Shown: positions 17,523 through 26,861, counted from the stretch's first letter. The stretch: DNA of 41,671 nt from Psychrobacter sp. UBA3483 (GCF_002377905.1 NZ_DFQS01000049.1:1-41671), one strand, 5' to 3'. A program made the numbers and translations. Notes: generated from the sequence alone by a model not told the origin.

Positions 17523-19838
17523 ATGCCCACATCGGTTAGTCGCACTACTACCTTGAACCCAGCAGACGCTATCAGGTCTGAGATGCCCGTTTCGGCGCTT
17601 GATATGCCGGTGACGGCACTGGCGGGTGTGGGGCCAAAAGTGGCGGAGCAGTTGTCCCAGTTAGGTATCGAGCGCATTTTTGATTTGCTGCTGCATCTAC
17701 CGCGTGATTATGAAGATCGTAGCCGACTGGTATCGATAGCTGATGTGGCGCATGGGCAAGCCGCCTTAATTACAGGGCGGGTGGTGCATGTGGATACCAA
17801 GCGCAGTGGCATGACGGTGGTGGTCGATGATGAGACTGGCACCCTATCGCTGCGTTTCTTTAAGGTTTATCGTGGCCTTGCGCAAACGATGAGTCTTGGC
17901 ACGCAGCTGCAATTATTTGGTGAAGTAAAGGTCAGTCGTTACGGTAAGCAGATACATCATCCTGAATATCAAGTGATGAGTAGTAATGAAGCCATCGTCA
18001 ATACAGGCTTACAGCCGATTTATCCGAGCGTGAAAGGCTTACATCAAAATAAGCTGCGCACGCTCATTAAGCTTGCGCTGCAAACGGTCCGCACCCAAGG
18101 TTTACCGATGACCTTGTTCACGCCTGCCGACTTTGGGGTGGTTGCTGATTTGCCGTTAGCGCCTTTTGAGCCTGCTAAATTGGCAATGGCAGACGATGAT
18201 TTTCCAGACGATATATTTTCAACCCTTGCGCGCCGTGTGCCTGACAATTCAATAAGCTATATTGGCAACATAACTGCAGTTAATGACACGGATAATCAAA
18301 ATGTTTATAACCTAACGATATTTGAAGCCTTAGTATTGCTGCATACGCCGCCGACTTATACCGATGCAGGGCGACAATATCAGCTACTGACACAATTAAG
18401 TGCTCGCACCCATGCTGCCTGTCAGCGATTAATCATTGAAGAATTAACCGCGCATCAACTTAGTCTGTTATATCGCCGTCAGCAATTGCATCAGCATAAA
18501 GCCCCCAAGTGTACGATGAATAGCCCGCTTGCCGATCGGTTATTTGGCGCATTGCCGTTTGATTTAACCGGCGCGCAGCAACGCGTCATGAAAGACATCA
18601 CGGCTGATATGGCGACTTCTATTCCGATGCTCCGACTGGTACAAGGCGATGTGGGCGCAGGCAAAACCTTGGTCGCGGCAGGCGCGGCGGGCTATGCACT
18701 CGATAGTGGTTGGCAGGTTGCGGTCATGGCACCGACAGAAATCTTAGCAGAGCAGCATTTGGTCAATTTTAAAAACTGGTTTGAGCCATTGGGTATCGGC
18801 GTTGGCTGGCTGGCCGGCAAACAAACCGCCAAGCAGCGCCGTGAAGCGTTAGAAGCGGTGGCAGAAAATACAGTACAAGTGGTGGTTGGTACTCATGCCT
18901 TATTCCAAGAGCAGGTGCAATTTGCTAAATTGGGCTTGGTCATTATTGATGAACAGCACCGCTTTGGCGTTGAGCAGCGCATGGCCTTGACCAATAAGGG
19001 CGTGGCCAATAGCACACCGCATCAGCTGATTATGACGGCAACCCCGATTCCGCGTACGCTCGCGATGAGCGTTTATGGCGATATGGACACCTCTATCATT
19101 GATGAGCTACCTCCGGGGCGTACGCCAATTACCACGGTGACGATTGACCGTAACCGCCGCGACGAAGTGATTGAGCGTATTGCAGTGAATTGTGAAGCAG
19201 GTAGGCAGGCGTATTGGGTTTGCTCATTGGTAGAAGAGTCAAGCGTGCTCGATGCGCAAGCCGCAGAAGCGACTTATGAAGATTTAAATGAGCGCTTGGA
19301 CATTCGTATTGGCTTGGTACACGGCAAAATGAAATCCGCTGACAAACAAGCCATTATGCAAGCATTCAAGAATGGCAATCTTGATTTATTGATTGCCACA
19401 ACAGTCATCGAAGTGGGCGTTGATGTACCTAATGCCTCGTTAATGGTCATCGAAAACGCCGAACGGCTAGGGTTATCGCAACTACATCAGTTGCGCGGGC
19501 GGGTTGGGCGTGGTTCGACCAAAAGCTTCTGCGTACTGTTATATCAAAAGCCGCTATCAGAGACGGGTACGGAGCGCTTAAATGTGCTGCGTGACAGCAC
19601 CGACGGTTTTGTCATTGCCCAAAAAGACTTAGAGCTACGTGGTCCTGGTGAGCTGTTAGGCAAACGTCAAACCGGTAATGTCGGTTATTATTTGGCCGAC
19701 CTTATCCGCGATGAGCAGCTGTTTGCGATTGCGCAGCGCCTAGCAAAACATCTTATCTCTGACCCAACCCGTAAAGCGGACGTCAGCCAACTTATCCATC
19801 GCTGGATGCCAGAAGCCAGTCGTTATACCAATGCTTGA
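17523..19838 (+). CDS. recG: ATP-dependent DNA helicase RecG
   Basis: RecG remodels stalled replication forks and Holliday junctions. The 771-residue protein has the N-terminal wedge/OB region (ALAGVGPKVAEQL, LHLPRDYEDRS at about 56-67), Walker A GDVGAGKT (375-382), DEQH box (476-479), TATPIPRTL, VHGKMK, TTVIEVGVDVPNA and the helicase motif QLRGRVGRG. It is about 75 residues longer than E. coli RecG: roughly 25 extra at the N-terminus and an insert around 215-290 between wedge and helicase, rich in Asp and Asn. The ATG is preferred over an overlapping TTG at 17520, with AGGA six bases before it. It ends at a strong terminator. Confidence 0.96.
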   Translation: MPTSVSRTTTLNPADAIRSEMPVSALDMPVTALAGVGPKVAEQLSQLGIERIFDLLLHLPRDYEDRSRLVSIADVAHGQAALITGRVVHVDTKRSGMTVVVDDETGTLSLRFFKVYRGLAQTMSLGTQLQLFGEVKVSRYGKQIHHPEYQVMSSNEAIVNTGLQPIYPSVKGLHQNKLRTLIKLALQTVRTQGLPMTLFTPADFGVVADLPLAPFEPAKLAMADDDFPDDIFSTLARRVPDNSISYIGNITAVNDTDNQNVYNLTIFEALVLLHTPPTYTDAGRQYQLLTQLSARTHAACQRLIIEELTAHQLSLLYRRQQLHQHKAPKCTMNSPLADRLFGALPFDLTGAQQRVMKDITADMATSIPMLRLVQGDVGAGKTLVAAGAAGYALDSGWQVAVMAPTEILAEQHLVNFKNWFEPLGIGVGWLAGKQTAKQRREALEAVAENTVQVVVGTHALFQEQVQFAKLGLVIIDEQHRFGVEQRMALTNKGVANSTPHQLIMTATPIPRTLAMSVYGDMDTSIIDELPPGRTPITTVTIDRNRRDEVIERIAVNCEAGRQAYWVCSLVEESSVLDAQAAEATYEDLNERLDIRIGLVHGKMKSADKQAIMQAFKNGNLDLLIATTVIEVGVDVPNASLMVIENAERLGLSQLHQLRGRVGRGSTKSFCVLLYQKPLSETGTERLNVLRDSTDGFVIAQKDLELRGPGELLGKRQTGNVGYYLADLIRDEQLFAIAQRLAKHLISDPTRKADVSQLIHRWMPEASRYTNA

Positions 19839-19889
19839 TCATTGATGCTTGCCTGACGACTGATGCAATTCTTTGCTATCGATCCTGCT

Positions 19890-19927
19890 AAAAAAGCCAT
19901 TATTTTGTTAAAGATAATGGCTTTTTT
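19890..19927 (+). terminator. Terminator after recG
   Basis: AAAAAAGCCATTAT (19890-19903) pairs with ATAATGGCTTTTTT (19914-19927) with a 10-base loop and a trailing T-run. Confidence 0.87.
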
Positions 19928-20228
19928 TATGGTTTTTATAGGGTATATAAACGATAAGATAGAATATCTGTCCACTCATGCTTATTAACGAGCTGTTCTG
20001 ATTGTTTATCACCTTTCTCATGTTGCTTTGCAAGTTTTTACGCTTGTTCATGCTTAATAGAGGACAGACTTACGAAGCTAAAACACACTATATAAAAATA
20101 AGATGATGACTTAATATATGCTATCCTCAATAAATTTATAGACTATTGTAATCATAAATAGACCTTTTTTACCTATTATTTTCTAACCTTATACCCTTTT
20201 TAATTGCCTGTATTGACAGAGAGTTATC
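19928..20228. other. Gene-free spacer before the RND operon
   Basis: About 300 bases, AT-rich, without a credible reading frame. It ends with AGAGAG (20218-20223), the ribosome site of the RND adaptor gene. It must hold the operon's promoter, but no -35/-10 pair near consensus stood out. No regulator gene lies beside the operon. Confidence 0.5.
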
Positions 20229-21536
20229 ATGAGCGATGTTGAAGACAACAAGCTGCCAGTTGAATCTGACCTACCACCTTACCGCCAAGTGGACGCGCGT
20301 GCGCCCAAATCATCATCAAAATTCCCCTTATGGTTATTGCCAGTATTGGCAATTGTACTTGTGATTGGGGTTTTGGTCGGTAAGTATTGGGGTGGCGATA
20401 AAGATGGGAGTGCTGAATCACCAGTGGCTAACAAGGCACAAAGCGCAAATACTGACCCAAAAGAGAGCAGCAATCAACAGGCGGTACTATCCGTTGAAAC
20501 AGTATCGCCACGCCAAGACAGTATTGGTAACACGCTGAGTGCCGATGGCACCATTAATGCCAAAGATGTCGCCAATGTCAGCCCTAAAGTAAATGGTGTG
20601 GCTATCGAGCAGGTATTGGTTGAAGAAGGCGATCGCGTCAAATCGGGGCAAGTCCTGGCGATATTTGATACCGATGCCATGCAGCAGCAAGTCTTGCAAG
20701 CGGAAGCCGATGTTGCCGAAGCCGAAGCAACGCTTGCCAACGCAACTGCCGATGCCGCTCGTGTCCTGCCATTGATTGAGATAGATGCCATTAGTAGGCA
20801 AGAAGCGGATCGCTATCGTACCTCCAAGCTACAAGCAGAGGCGGCCTTGCAAGCCTCTAAAGCGCGACTTAGTACCCAGCGCTTGAGTGTGAAAAACGCC
20901 AATGTGGTCGCGCCGGTCAGCGGTGTTATCAGTGAAAAAATGGCTGAAGTCGGCATGGTGGCTGGAGGCGAGCCATTATTTACCATTATTAAAGGCGGTG
21001 TTTTAGAGTGGCGTGCGGATATCGATCCTAAGCTGCTCGGCGAAGTCAGTGTCGGAACGCCTGTGCGCGTCAGCTTGCCAGGCGGTGAATCAGTCATGGG
21101 TAAGGTTAACCGTATTGCACCAACGGCCGATGATAATCGCCAAATCACCATTTATGCCAGCCTTGCGGCGAACTCAAAAGTACGCGCTGGCATGTACCAA
21201 ACGGGCGAGTTTTTATTGGGTAGCACCAATGCGCAAACTGTGCCCAATAGCGCTATCGTCAGCAATGACGGTTATGATTATGTGATGCTAGTAACCAATA
21301 CCAACAGTCAAAATGGTCAAAATATTGGCCGTATCAAGCAACAACGCGTGAGCTTGGGTGAGCGCTTTGGTGACAATGTAGCGCTGACAGAGCCACTGCC
21401 GGCAGACAGCCGACTAGTAAAGCAGGGTGGCAGCTTCTTAAACGATGGCGACTTGGTACGTGTCGTTGATGGTCTAAATACCGCCAATGATAAATCAGGC
21501 AGCCAAACTGGCACAGCCACGCAGGCGCGCTCATGA
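20229..21536 (+). CDS. RND efflux periplasmic adaptor subunit (membrane fusion protein)
   Basis: The adaptor links an inner-membrane RND pump to an outer-membrane channel. The 435-residue protein has a short cytoplasmic start, one membrane anchor (about 32-51, FPLWLLPVLAIVLVIGVLV) and no lipobox. A lipoyl half-motif follows (VLVEEGDRVKSGQVLAIFD), then an alpha-helical hairpin rich in Ala and Glu, the second lipoyl half (VVAPVSGVISEKMAEVG), and beta-barrel and membrane-proximal domains. Its stop overlaps the start of the pump gene by 4 bases (ATGA), so they are translationally coupled. Substrate cannot be read. Confidence 0.92.
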   Translation: MSDVEDNKLPVESDLPPYRQVDARAPKSSSKFPLWLLPVLAIVLVIGVLVGKYWGGDKDGSAESPVANKAQSANTDPKESSNQQAVLSVETVSPRQDSIGNTLSADGTINAKDVANVSPKVNGVAIEQVLVEEGDRVKSGQVLAIFDTDAMQQQVLQAEADVAEAEATLANATADAARVLPLIEIDAISRQEADRYRTSKLQAEAALQASKARLSTQRLSVKNANVVAPVSGVISEKMAEVGMVAGGEPLFTIIKGGVLEWRADIDPKLLGEVSVGTPVRVSLPGGESVMGKVNRIAPTADDNRQITIYASLAANSKVRAGMYQTGEFLLGSTNAQTVPNSAIVSNDGYDYVMLVTNTNSQNGQNIGRIKQQRVSLGERFGDNVALTEPLPADSRLVKQGGSFLNDGDLVRVVDGLNTANDKSGSQTGTATQARS

Positions 21537-24500
21537 GTTTAAATGTCTCCGCTTACTCGATTAGAAATCCTTTGGTTGCTATCTTACTGTTTGTGCTGCT
21601 GACCTTGGGCGGCCTCTACGGTTTTATGCAAATGAAGGTGCAGCAATTCCCTGATATTGACCTGCCAGCGGTGGTGGTCACTGTCACTTTGCCGGGAGCC
21701 GCGCCATCGCAGCTCGAAAACGACATTGCCAAAAAGATAGAAAATAAGCTCACCAGTATTGAGGGCGTTAAGCATATTCGTACCACCTTACAAACGGGTG
21801 CCGCGACCATGGTCACCGAGTTTGTCCTAGAAAAAGACATACAAGAAGCGGTCGATGATGTGCGTTCGGCGGTTGGAGAAGTACGTGGTGATTTGCCAGC
21901 CGCGGCTAACGATCCAATTATTACCAAAGTCTCAACCGCCGGATTTCCCGTCGTCACTTACTCGGTTGCCTCTGAAAACATGAACGTCGAGGACTTATCT
22001 TGGTTCGTTGATGATACGGTCACCAAGCGTTTATCTGATATACCAGGGGTCAGTACCGTCAGCCGTATCGGTGGTTTGCAGCGTGAAATTACCGTGGCCG
22101 CCGACCCGATTGCGTTGAGCGGTTTGAAATATCCCATCGCTCAGTTATCGGAACAAATCACTGGTATTCAACAAGACAGCTCAGGCGGTGAAGCGGAAGT
22201 AGGCAAAACCACCCAGACCATTCGTGTGCTCGGGGCGGTTGAACGTGCCAGTGATTTGAACAATTTACAAGTCGCGGTGCCGACAGGTGGTACGCAAGCG
22301 CTTGGGCGTATGGCACAGATCACCGATGGCGCTGCCGACCCAAGCTCGATTGCTAAGCTTGATGGGCAAACAGTGGTCGCATTTAATATTACCCGTTCGC
22401 GCGGTGCCAGTGAGGTTGAAGTGATGGAGCTGGTTGACGCCGAGCTTGCCAAGCTGTCAGCCGATGTCGGCAATATCGATATTGAAAAAGTCTATGATCG
22501 TGCCACGCCAATTGCCGAAGATTATCAAGCGTCGTTACGCATGCTGATAGAAGGTGGTTTGCTTGCCGTCGTCGTGGTGTTCTTATTTTTACGCAATATC
22601 CGCGCGACTTTTGTGGCGGCGGTAGCATTGCCACTGTCAGTCATTCCTACTTTTTTAGGTATGTACTTATTTGGCTTTAGCTTAAATATTATCTCGTTAT
22701 TAGCACTTTCATTGGTCATTGGCGTCTTAGTCGATGATGCGATTGTAGAAGTTGAAAACATTATCCGCCATTTGCGCATGGGCAAGACGCCTTATGAAGC
22801 GGCAATGGAAGCAGCTGATGAGATTGGTCTAGCAGTCGTCGCAACTACTTTTACCCTCATTGCGGTGTTTTTACCAACTGCCTTTATGGGCGGTATTGTC
22901 GGGCAATTTTTCCGGCAGTTTGGTTGGACCGCAGCATTATCGATATTTGCGTCGTTAATGGTCGCGCGTCTTATTACGCCGATGATGGCCGCTTATATAT
23001 TGCGACCAGAAAAAAAGCACGTTGAAAAACAAAGCGCGCTCATGGATTGGTATCTAAAAGTGGTGTCATGGACGCTGCATCATCGCTGGATTACGATGGG
23101 GGCGACATTACTCTTGTTTGTAGCATCACTTGCTTTGGTAAAATTACTACCAACGTCCTTTATTCCTGATAATGATATTGACCAGACGCGGGTTGAGATT
23201 GAGCTGACCCCAGATGTAGCGCTTGAAGATACTGAGCGTGTCGCTGCGCTGGCAAGTGAGCGTATATTGGCCATGCCTGATGTGACCCATATTTTTACCT
23301 CAGTAGGCGAAGCACAAGAATCTATGGGTCCTAGTTCTGGCTCAGGTAGCGGCAAAACTGAAAATATCGCAGGTTTAGATATCGTACTTGCGCCGCGCGC
23401 AGAGCGTGCCTCTAAGCAAGAGATTGAGCGCCAGATAAGTAGTATGCTCTCAGAAGTACCGGGCGCACGCTTTACGGTTGGTTTATCGAGTGGCGGTGAG
23501 ACCGGTTATAATTTTTCTTTGACCAGTACCGACCCGCGTTTGCTTGAGCAAACCGCGCAGCAAATGATGGCAGAGATTCGTGCATTACCAAGTGCCGGCG
23601 CTGTCACCAGTGACCGCAGTCTACCGCGTCAAGAGCTAACGGTAACTCCAGACAGGCTAGCGATGGCGGATAAAGGCGTGACCACGCAAGATATTGCCAC
23701 TATCTTACGTGTGGCGACTGTTGGTGATTATGAGCAGCGATTATCTAAGCTCAATCTCGATACACGCCAGATTCCTATCGTGGTGCGCCTGCCAGATGTT
23801 GCCAAACAAAACGTCAGTCAATTAGAAGGCTTATATGTGCCAAGCGCCTTACCACCGGGACAAGGCGTACGGGTAGGTGAGGTGGCATCGTTAAACTTTG
23901 GTACCGGACCTGCACAAATCAGCCGCCTTGATCGTGAGCGGGCGATTAGTATTACGGTGCAGCCTACCAATGGCGAGCTTGGGGACTTGGTGCAAGCAGT
24001 TAAAGCCATACCCAGTATGCAGCAGCTGCCGGCCTCTATTACTATTATTGACCAAGGACAAGCCGAGAATATGGCTGAGCTATTTAGTGGCTTTGTGATT
24101 GCGATGTCGGTCGGTGTGGTCTGTATCTTAGGCGTGCTGATTTTATTATTTGGGCGGATATTGCAGCCATTTACCATTTTGATGGCTCTGCCGCTGTCTA
24201 TCGGTGGCGCTTTTGTCGGCTTAGTGATTACCAAAAGTAGTCTGTCGATGCCATCGATGATTGGTTTTATCATGTTGATGGGCATCGCCACCAAAAACTC
24301 TATCTTGTTGGTCGATTACGCATTGATTGCTCAGCGCCGAGGTTTGGCGCGTTTTGATGCCATTATCGATTCTTGTCGTAAGCGTGCGCGGCCGATTATC
24401 ATGACCACCATTGCGATGGGCGCTGGCATGTTGCCATTGGTCTTTGGTTGGGGCGATGCCGATCCTACCTTCCGTCGTCCGATGGCTGCCGCGGTATTGG

Positions 24501-24640
24501 GCGGTTTGGCCACCTCAACCCTATTAAGCCTCGTAGTCATTCCCGTGGTTTATACCTTGATGGATGACTTATCAGGATGGTTTGGTAAATGGTTGATACC
24601 GCATGGTAAAGAGAAGGAAAGTGTCGTTATTGAAAAATAA
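21533..24640 (+). CDS. RND efflux transporter, HAE1-type inner-membrane pump
   Basis: This proton-driven exporter has twelve membrane helices and two large periplasmic loops. The 1035 residues match AcrB/MexB-like pumps in length. The paired acidic residues D401-D402 in helix 4 (GVLVDDAIVEVEN) carry the protons, and the conserved lysine of helix 10 is in GIATKNSILLVDYA. The start RNPLVAILLFVLLTLGG is typical for the multidrug and MdtB/MdtC-like branch. No outer-membrane factor (TolC/OprM type) follows, so a channel encoded elsewhere is probably shared. It ends 551 bases before the next gene. Confidence 0.93.
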   Translation: MSLNVSAYSIRNPLVAILLFVLLTLGGLYGFMQMKVQQFPDIDLPAVVVTVTLPGAAPSQLENDIAKKIENKLTSIEGVKHIRTTLQTGAATMVTEFVLEKDIQEAVDDVRSAVGEVRGDLPAAANDPIITKVSTAGFPVVTYSVASENMNVEDLSWFVDDTVTKRLSDIPGVSTVSRIGGLQREITVAADPIALSGLKYPIAQLSEQITGIQQDSSGGEAEVGKTTQTIRVLGAVERASDLNNLQVAVPTGGTQALGRMAQITDGAADPSSIAKLDGQTVVAFNITRSRGASEVEVMELVDAELAKLSADVGNIDIEKVYDRATPIAEDYQASLRMLIEGGLLAVVVVFLFLRNIRATFVAAVALPLSVIPTFLGMYLFGFSLNIISLLALSLVIGVLVDDAIVEVENIIRHLRMGKTPYEAAMEAADEIGLAVVATTFTLIAVFLPTAFMGGIVGQFFRQFGWTAALSIFASLMVARLITPMMAAYILRPEKKHVEKQSALMDWYLKVVSWTLHHRWITMGATLLLFVASLALVKLLPTSFIPDNDIDQTRVEIELTPDVALEDTERVAALASERILAMPDVTHIFTSVGEAQESMGPSSGSGSGKTENIAGLDIVLAPRAERASKQEIERQISSMLSEVPGARFTVGLSSGGETGYNFSLTSTDPRLLEQTAQQMMAEIRALPSAGAVTSDRSLPRQELTVTPDRLAMADKGVTTQDIATILRVATVGDYEQRLSKLNLDTRQIPIVVRLPDVAKQNVSQLEGLYVPSALPPGQGVRVGEVASLNFGTGPAQISRLDRERAISITVQPTNGELGDLVQAVKAIPSMQQLPASITIIDQGQAENMAELFSGFVIAMSVGVVCILGVLILLFGRILQPFTILMALPLSIGGAFVGLVITKSSLSMPSMIGFIMLMGIATKNSILLVDYALIAQRRGLARFDAIIDSCRKRARPIIMTTIAMGAGMLPLVFGWGDADPTFRRPMAAAVLGGLATSTLLSLVVIPVVYTLMDDLSGWFGKWLIPHGKEKESVVIEK

Positions 24641-25062
24641 TTTTTCTGTTAAAGCTTCTAGATCAAGCATATAAAATACGATAACCATTGATTGTAGGAC
24701 ATAGGTTATTCATACATACCTTATTTAATACAATAATAAGGCGTACATTAAATATATAAATCAAGATATCTAAGTATCGGTTTTGTTTAAGTAGCCTTAT
24801 TATTATATTAATAAATATTCAAGAAATTTCATATAATACTATAAAAGAGTGTTTTTTCTTTCATAGCGCTATAAATATCTAATATTTTATAAAACCTTGA
24901 AATTAAACTATAAATAAAATTAAAATTTTTAAAAATATTTCTTTTAGGTCGATAAAAGTATTGAATTTCATTAAATATTGCTTTATTGTACCTGTATCAA
25001 TTTTACTGAAAATGACAATGCTATAATGTTATAGTATGACTATTGCACTATAGAATTTTACA

Positions 25063-25091
25063 TTGACATAAAGCAGACGGTTTGGTAATCT
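25063..25091 (+). promoter_or_regulatory. Sigma-70 promoter of the surface lipoprotein gene
   Basis: A perfect TTGACA (25063-25068), a 17-base spacer and TAATCT (25086-25091) predict a transcript start near 25098 and a leader of about 95 bases. It is the closest match to consensus noticed in the window. The palindrome at 25021-25034 sits about 30 bases upstream of the -35 box. Confidence 0.7.
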
Positions 25092-25104
25092 GAGCGTTAA
25101 GCTG

Positions 25105-25136
25105 TTCGCTTTCTACAAGCTGTAGTTAATAGCGAA
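25105..25136 (+). promoter_or_regulatory. Hairpin in the 5' leader of the surface lipoprotein mRNA
   Basis: TTCGCT (25105-25110) pairs with AGCGAA (25131-25136), and inside it CTACA (25113-25117) pairs with TGTAG (25121-25125) around AGC. It lies wholly within the predicted leader, well before the ribosome site AGGA (25181-25184). A role in mRNA stability is inferred. Confidence 0.45.
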
Positions 25137-25191
25137 GTGTACCGTACTATCTATACATGAGTAGTTCTTACATCGATATGAGGAAATAAAG

Positions 25192-26766
25192 ATGAAACAA
25201 AAGTATTTAGCAGTAGCATTGAGTGCTGTCTTCGCAGCAACAGCTCTAACAGGTTGTGGTAGCGATAGTGACAGCAACTATGATTATCCTGAAACTCCAG
25301 CTCCAACTCCTACGCCTACGCCTACGCCTGAACCAACTCCAGAGCCTACGCCTGAACCAACTCCAGAGCCTACGCCTGAACCAACTCCAGAGCCTACGCC
25401 TGAACCAACTCCAACTCCAGAAGAGCCACCTGTTGTAGGTGATCCAGAAGACAACGTTGGTGAAGCAGCAACTGATCCACAAGCCAACGTACCAACCGTT
25501 GGTGGTCAGCAATACGTTCGCGGCGAGACTGCAAAATTCGACCGTGAATTAAACCCTGCTGACGCTAACAGTGGTAACGCTACTGTACTAAACAGTAAAA
25601 CCCTCCAAAACGAAAAGATGGACAACATTGTTGTTGGTCGTGAGACAGTTGAACGTCTAGGCGTAAAAGAATCATTACTACGTTACGTTGGTAAATCAGT
25701 TGATGGTTTCTCTGACAAACCAGAAAATGATGCGGATGCACTACAAGTAACTAATAAAGATGTTAACGGTATCAATGTTGACAGTGATAACTTTACGACT
25801 AATGGTTTAGTTAGGATTGATAAACAAGCTACAGGTAATGCATTTACTGTAACTGGTCAAGAAGATACTGTAACTGGTGTTAAGGCTGCAACTGGTACTG
25901 GTTCAACTCTAAGTACGCGTATCTTTGGTAATAGGTCTCTAGATACTACTAACGCTGCTGACAAAAACAGTGCTCGTTTCTTAGGCAAGGTTAATGCCCA
26001 AGGTAATTATGATATTACTGGTTTAGGTCTAACTCCTGAAGAAAACGGTACAGCTAACAAGTTTGAAACTACTAAACTTAATAACGTACAGTATGGTCGT
26101 GTAACCTCAACTATTGATAAATTAGATGCGGAAGATCTTGCTGCTAATACTAAATATTATGAGTCTGTACTTGTAGACGAAAGAAATCCACTTAAAGCAG
26201 AAAATGGTACTGTAGACACGTATTTCTACCGTGGTACAGGTGAAACTACTGTTGCTCAAATGGATGCTTTACAGGCCAAAGGCGGTAAAGTTGAATATGC
26301 TGGTCATGCACTAATGTACGGTATCGACAACGCATATCACGGCGACTTAGGTAGCCCAGATAGTAACTCATTCGGTGGTACTGATAAGCCTGTAGCAGGT
26401 AAAGGTAACTTCGTACAAGCTACGGTTGATATGGGTAACAGAACTGTAGAAGGTAATATCTTCAACGTGTGGGAAGTTACTCCAGGTGAAGGTGCTAACG
26501 TCTTTAAACAAGACAAGCTTGTAAACTTCAATGGTCAGATCTTTGGTAATACTGCTAAAGGCGAATCACAACTAGCCTATGGTGACAAAGACAAAGGTGC
26601 CTTTAAAGGTAGCTTCTATGGTAACCAAGCGCAAGAATTTGGCGGTTCTGTAAACTCTGTAGATAAAGGTTATGGTAATGCAGCATGGGGCGGTGTATTT
26701 GGCGCTAACCTAGTAGTACCACCAACCATTACTCCAGAAGACGGTAATGCTAACCAAACTGAGTAA
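25192..26766 (+). CDS. Slam-dependent surface lipoprotein with Pro-Thr-Glu stalk and TbpB-like barrel
   Basis: This 524-residue lipoprotein is predicted to be displayed on the outer surface. It has a signal peptide with lipobox LTGC (C22), a GSDSDS start of the mature part, then a stalk of about 43 residues of PT/PE repeats (35-77). A middle region is rich in Asn, Thr and Gly. The C-terminal region (about 405-515) has alternating strands of the TbpB/factor-H-binding-protein barrel type (VDMGNRTVEGNIFN, VNFNGQIFGNT, GAFKGSFYGNQAQEFGGSV, WGGVFGA). Members of this fold are moved across the outer membrane by Slam, encoded directly downstream. No TonB-dependent receptor is adjacent, so transferrin, haem or host-factor binding cannot be assigned. 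AGGA seven bases before the ATG. Confidence 0.83.
   Translation: MKQKYLAVALSAVFAATALTGCGSDSDSNYDYPETPAPTPTPTPTPEPTPEPTPEPTPEPTPEPTPEPTPEPTPTPEEPPVVGDPEDNVGEAATDPQANVPTVGGQQYVRGETAKFDRELNPADANSGNATVLNSKTLQNEKMDNIVVGRETVERLGVKESLLRYVGKSVDGFSDKPENDADALQVTNKDVNGINVDSDNFTTNGLVRIDKQATGNAFTVTGQEDTVTGVKAATGTGSTLSTRIFGNRSLDTTNAADKNSARFLGKVNAQGNYDITGLGLTPEENGTANKFETTKLNNVQYGRVTSTIDKLDAEDLAANTKYYESVLVDERNPLKAENGTVDTYFYRGTGETTVAQMDALQAKGGKVEYAGHALMYGIDNAYHGDLGSPDSNSFGGTDKPVAGKGNFVQATVDMGNRTVEGNIFNVWEVTPGEGANVFKQDKLVNFNGQIFGNTAKGESQLAYGDKDKGAFKGSFYGNQAQEFGGSVNSVDKGYGNAAWGGVFGANLVVPPTITPEDGNANQTE
25330..25413 (+). repeat. 24-bp perfect tandem repeat inside the lipoprotein gene
   Basis: Three and a half exact copies of a 24-base unit begin at 25330, 25354, 25378 and 25402 (half). 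Each encodes EPTPEPTP in the stalk. The unit is a multiple of three, so copy changes would lengthen or shorten the stalk without a frameshift. Confidence 0.92.
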
Positions 26767-26795
26767 TAGTTAATTTGTTATACATTAGCTAACAA

Positions 26796-26824
26796 ACAAA
26801 CGACCACCTAGCGTGGTCGTTTGT
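26796..26824 (+). terminator. Intergenic hairpin between lipoprotein and Slam genes
   Basis: A perfect 12-bp stem, ACAAACGACCAC (26796-26807) with GTGGTCGTTTGT (26813-26824), has a 5-base loop (CTAGC). No T-run follows, so it is probably a partial terminator or an mRNA-stabilising structure that lets less transcript reach the Slam gene. Confidence 0.6.
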
Positions 26825-26861
26825 GTATCTAAGGATTGACAAATTACCAATTGGAGCATTT

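Larger units (their letters stand above)
24641..25191. other. Long AT-rich regulatory spacer before the surface lipoprotein gene
   Basis: There is no credible gene in these 551 bases, which are visibly richer in A+T than the flanking genes. Inverted repeats seen: CCTTATT/AATAAGG (24719-24741), the perfect 14-base palindrome CTATAATGTTATAG (25021-25034) and CTAT..ATAG (25040-25053). A near-consensus promoter and a hairpin leader follow and are listed separately. No clear terminator for the RND operon was found here. Confidence 0.6.

Noticed and set aside
25300..25430. CRISPR array in the repeat region of the lipoprotein gene
   Set aside because: Units are contiguous without spacers and are in frame with the coding sequence.
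25246..25512. Minus-strand frames rich in Arg/Trp or Gly/Val opposite the lipoprotein stalk
   Set aside because: They are products of the 24-bp repeat read in other frames; low complexity and no start signal.
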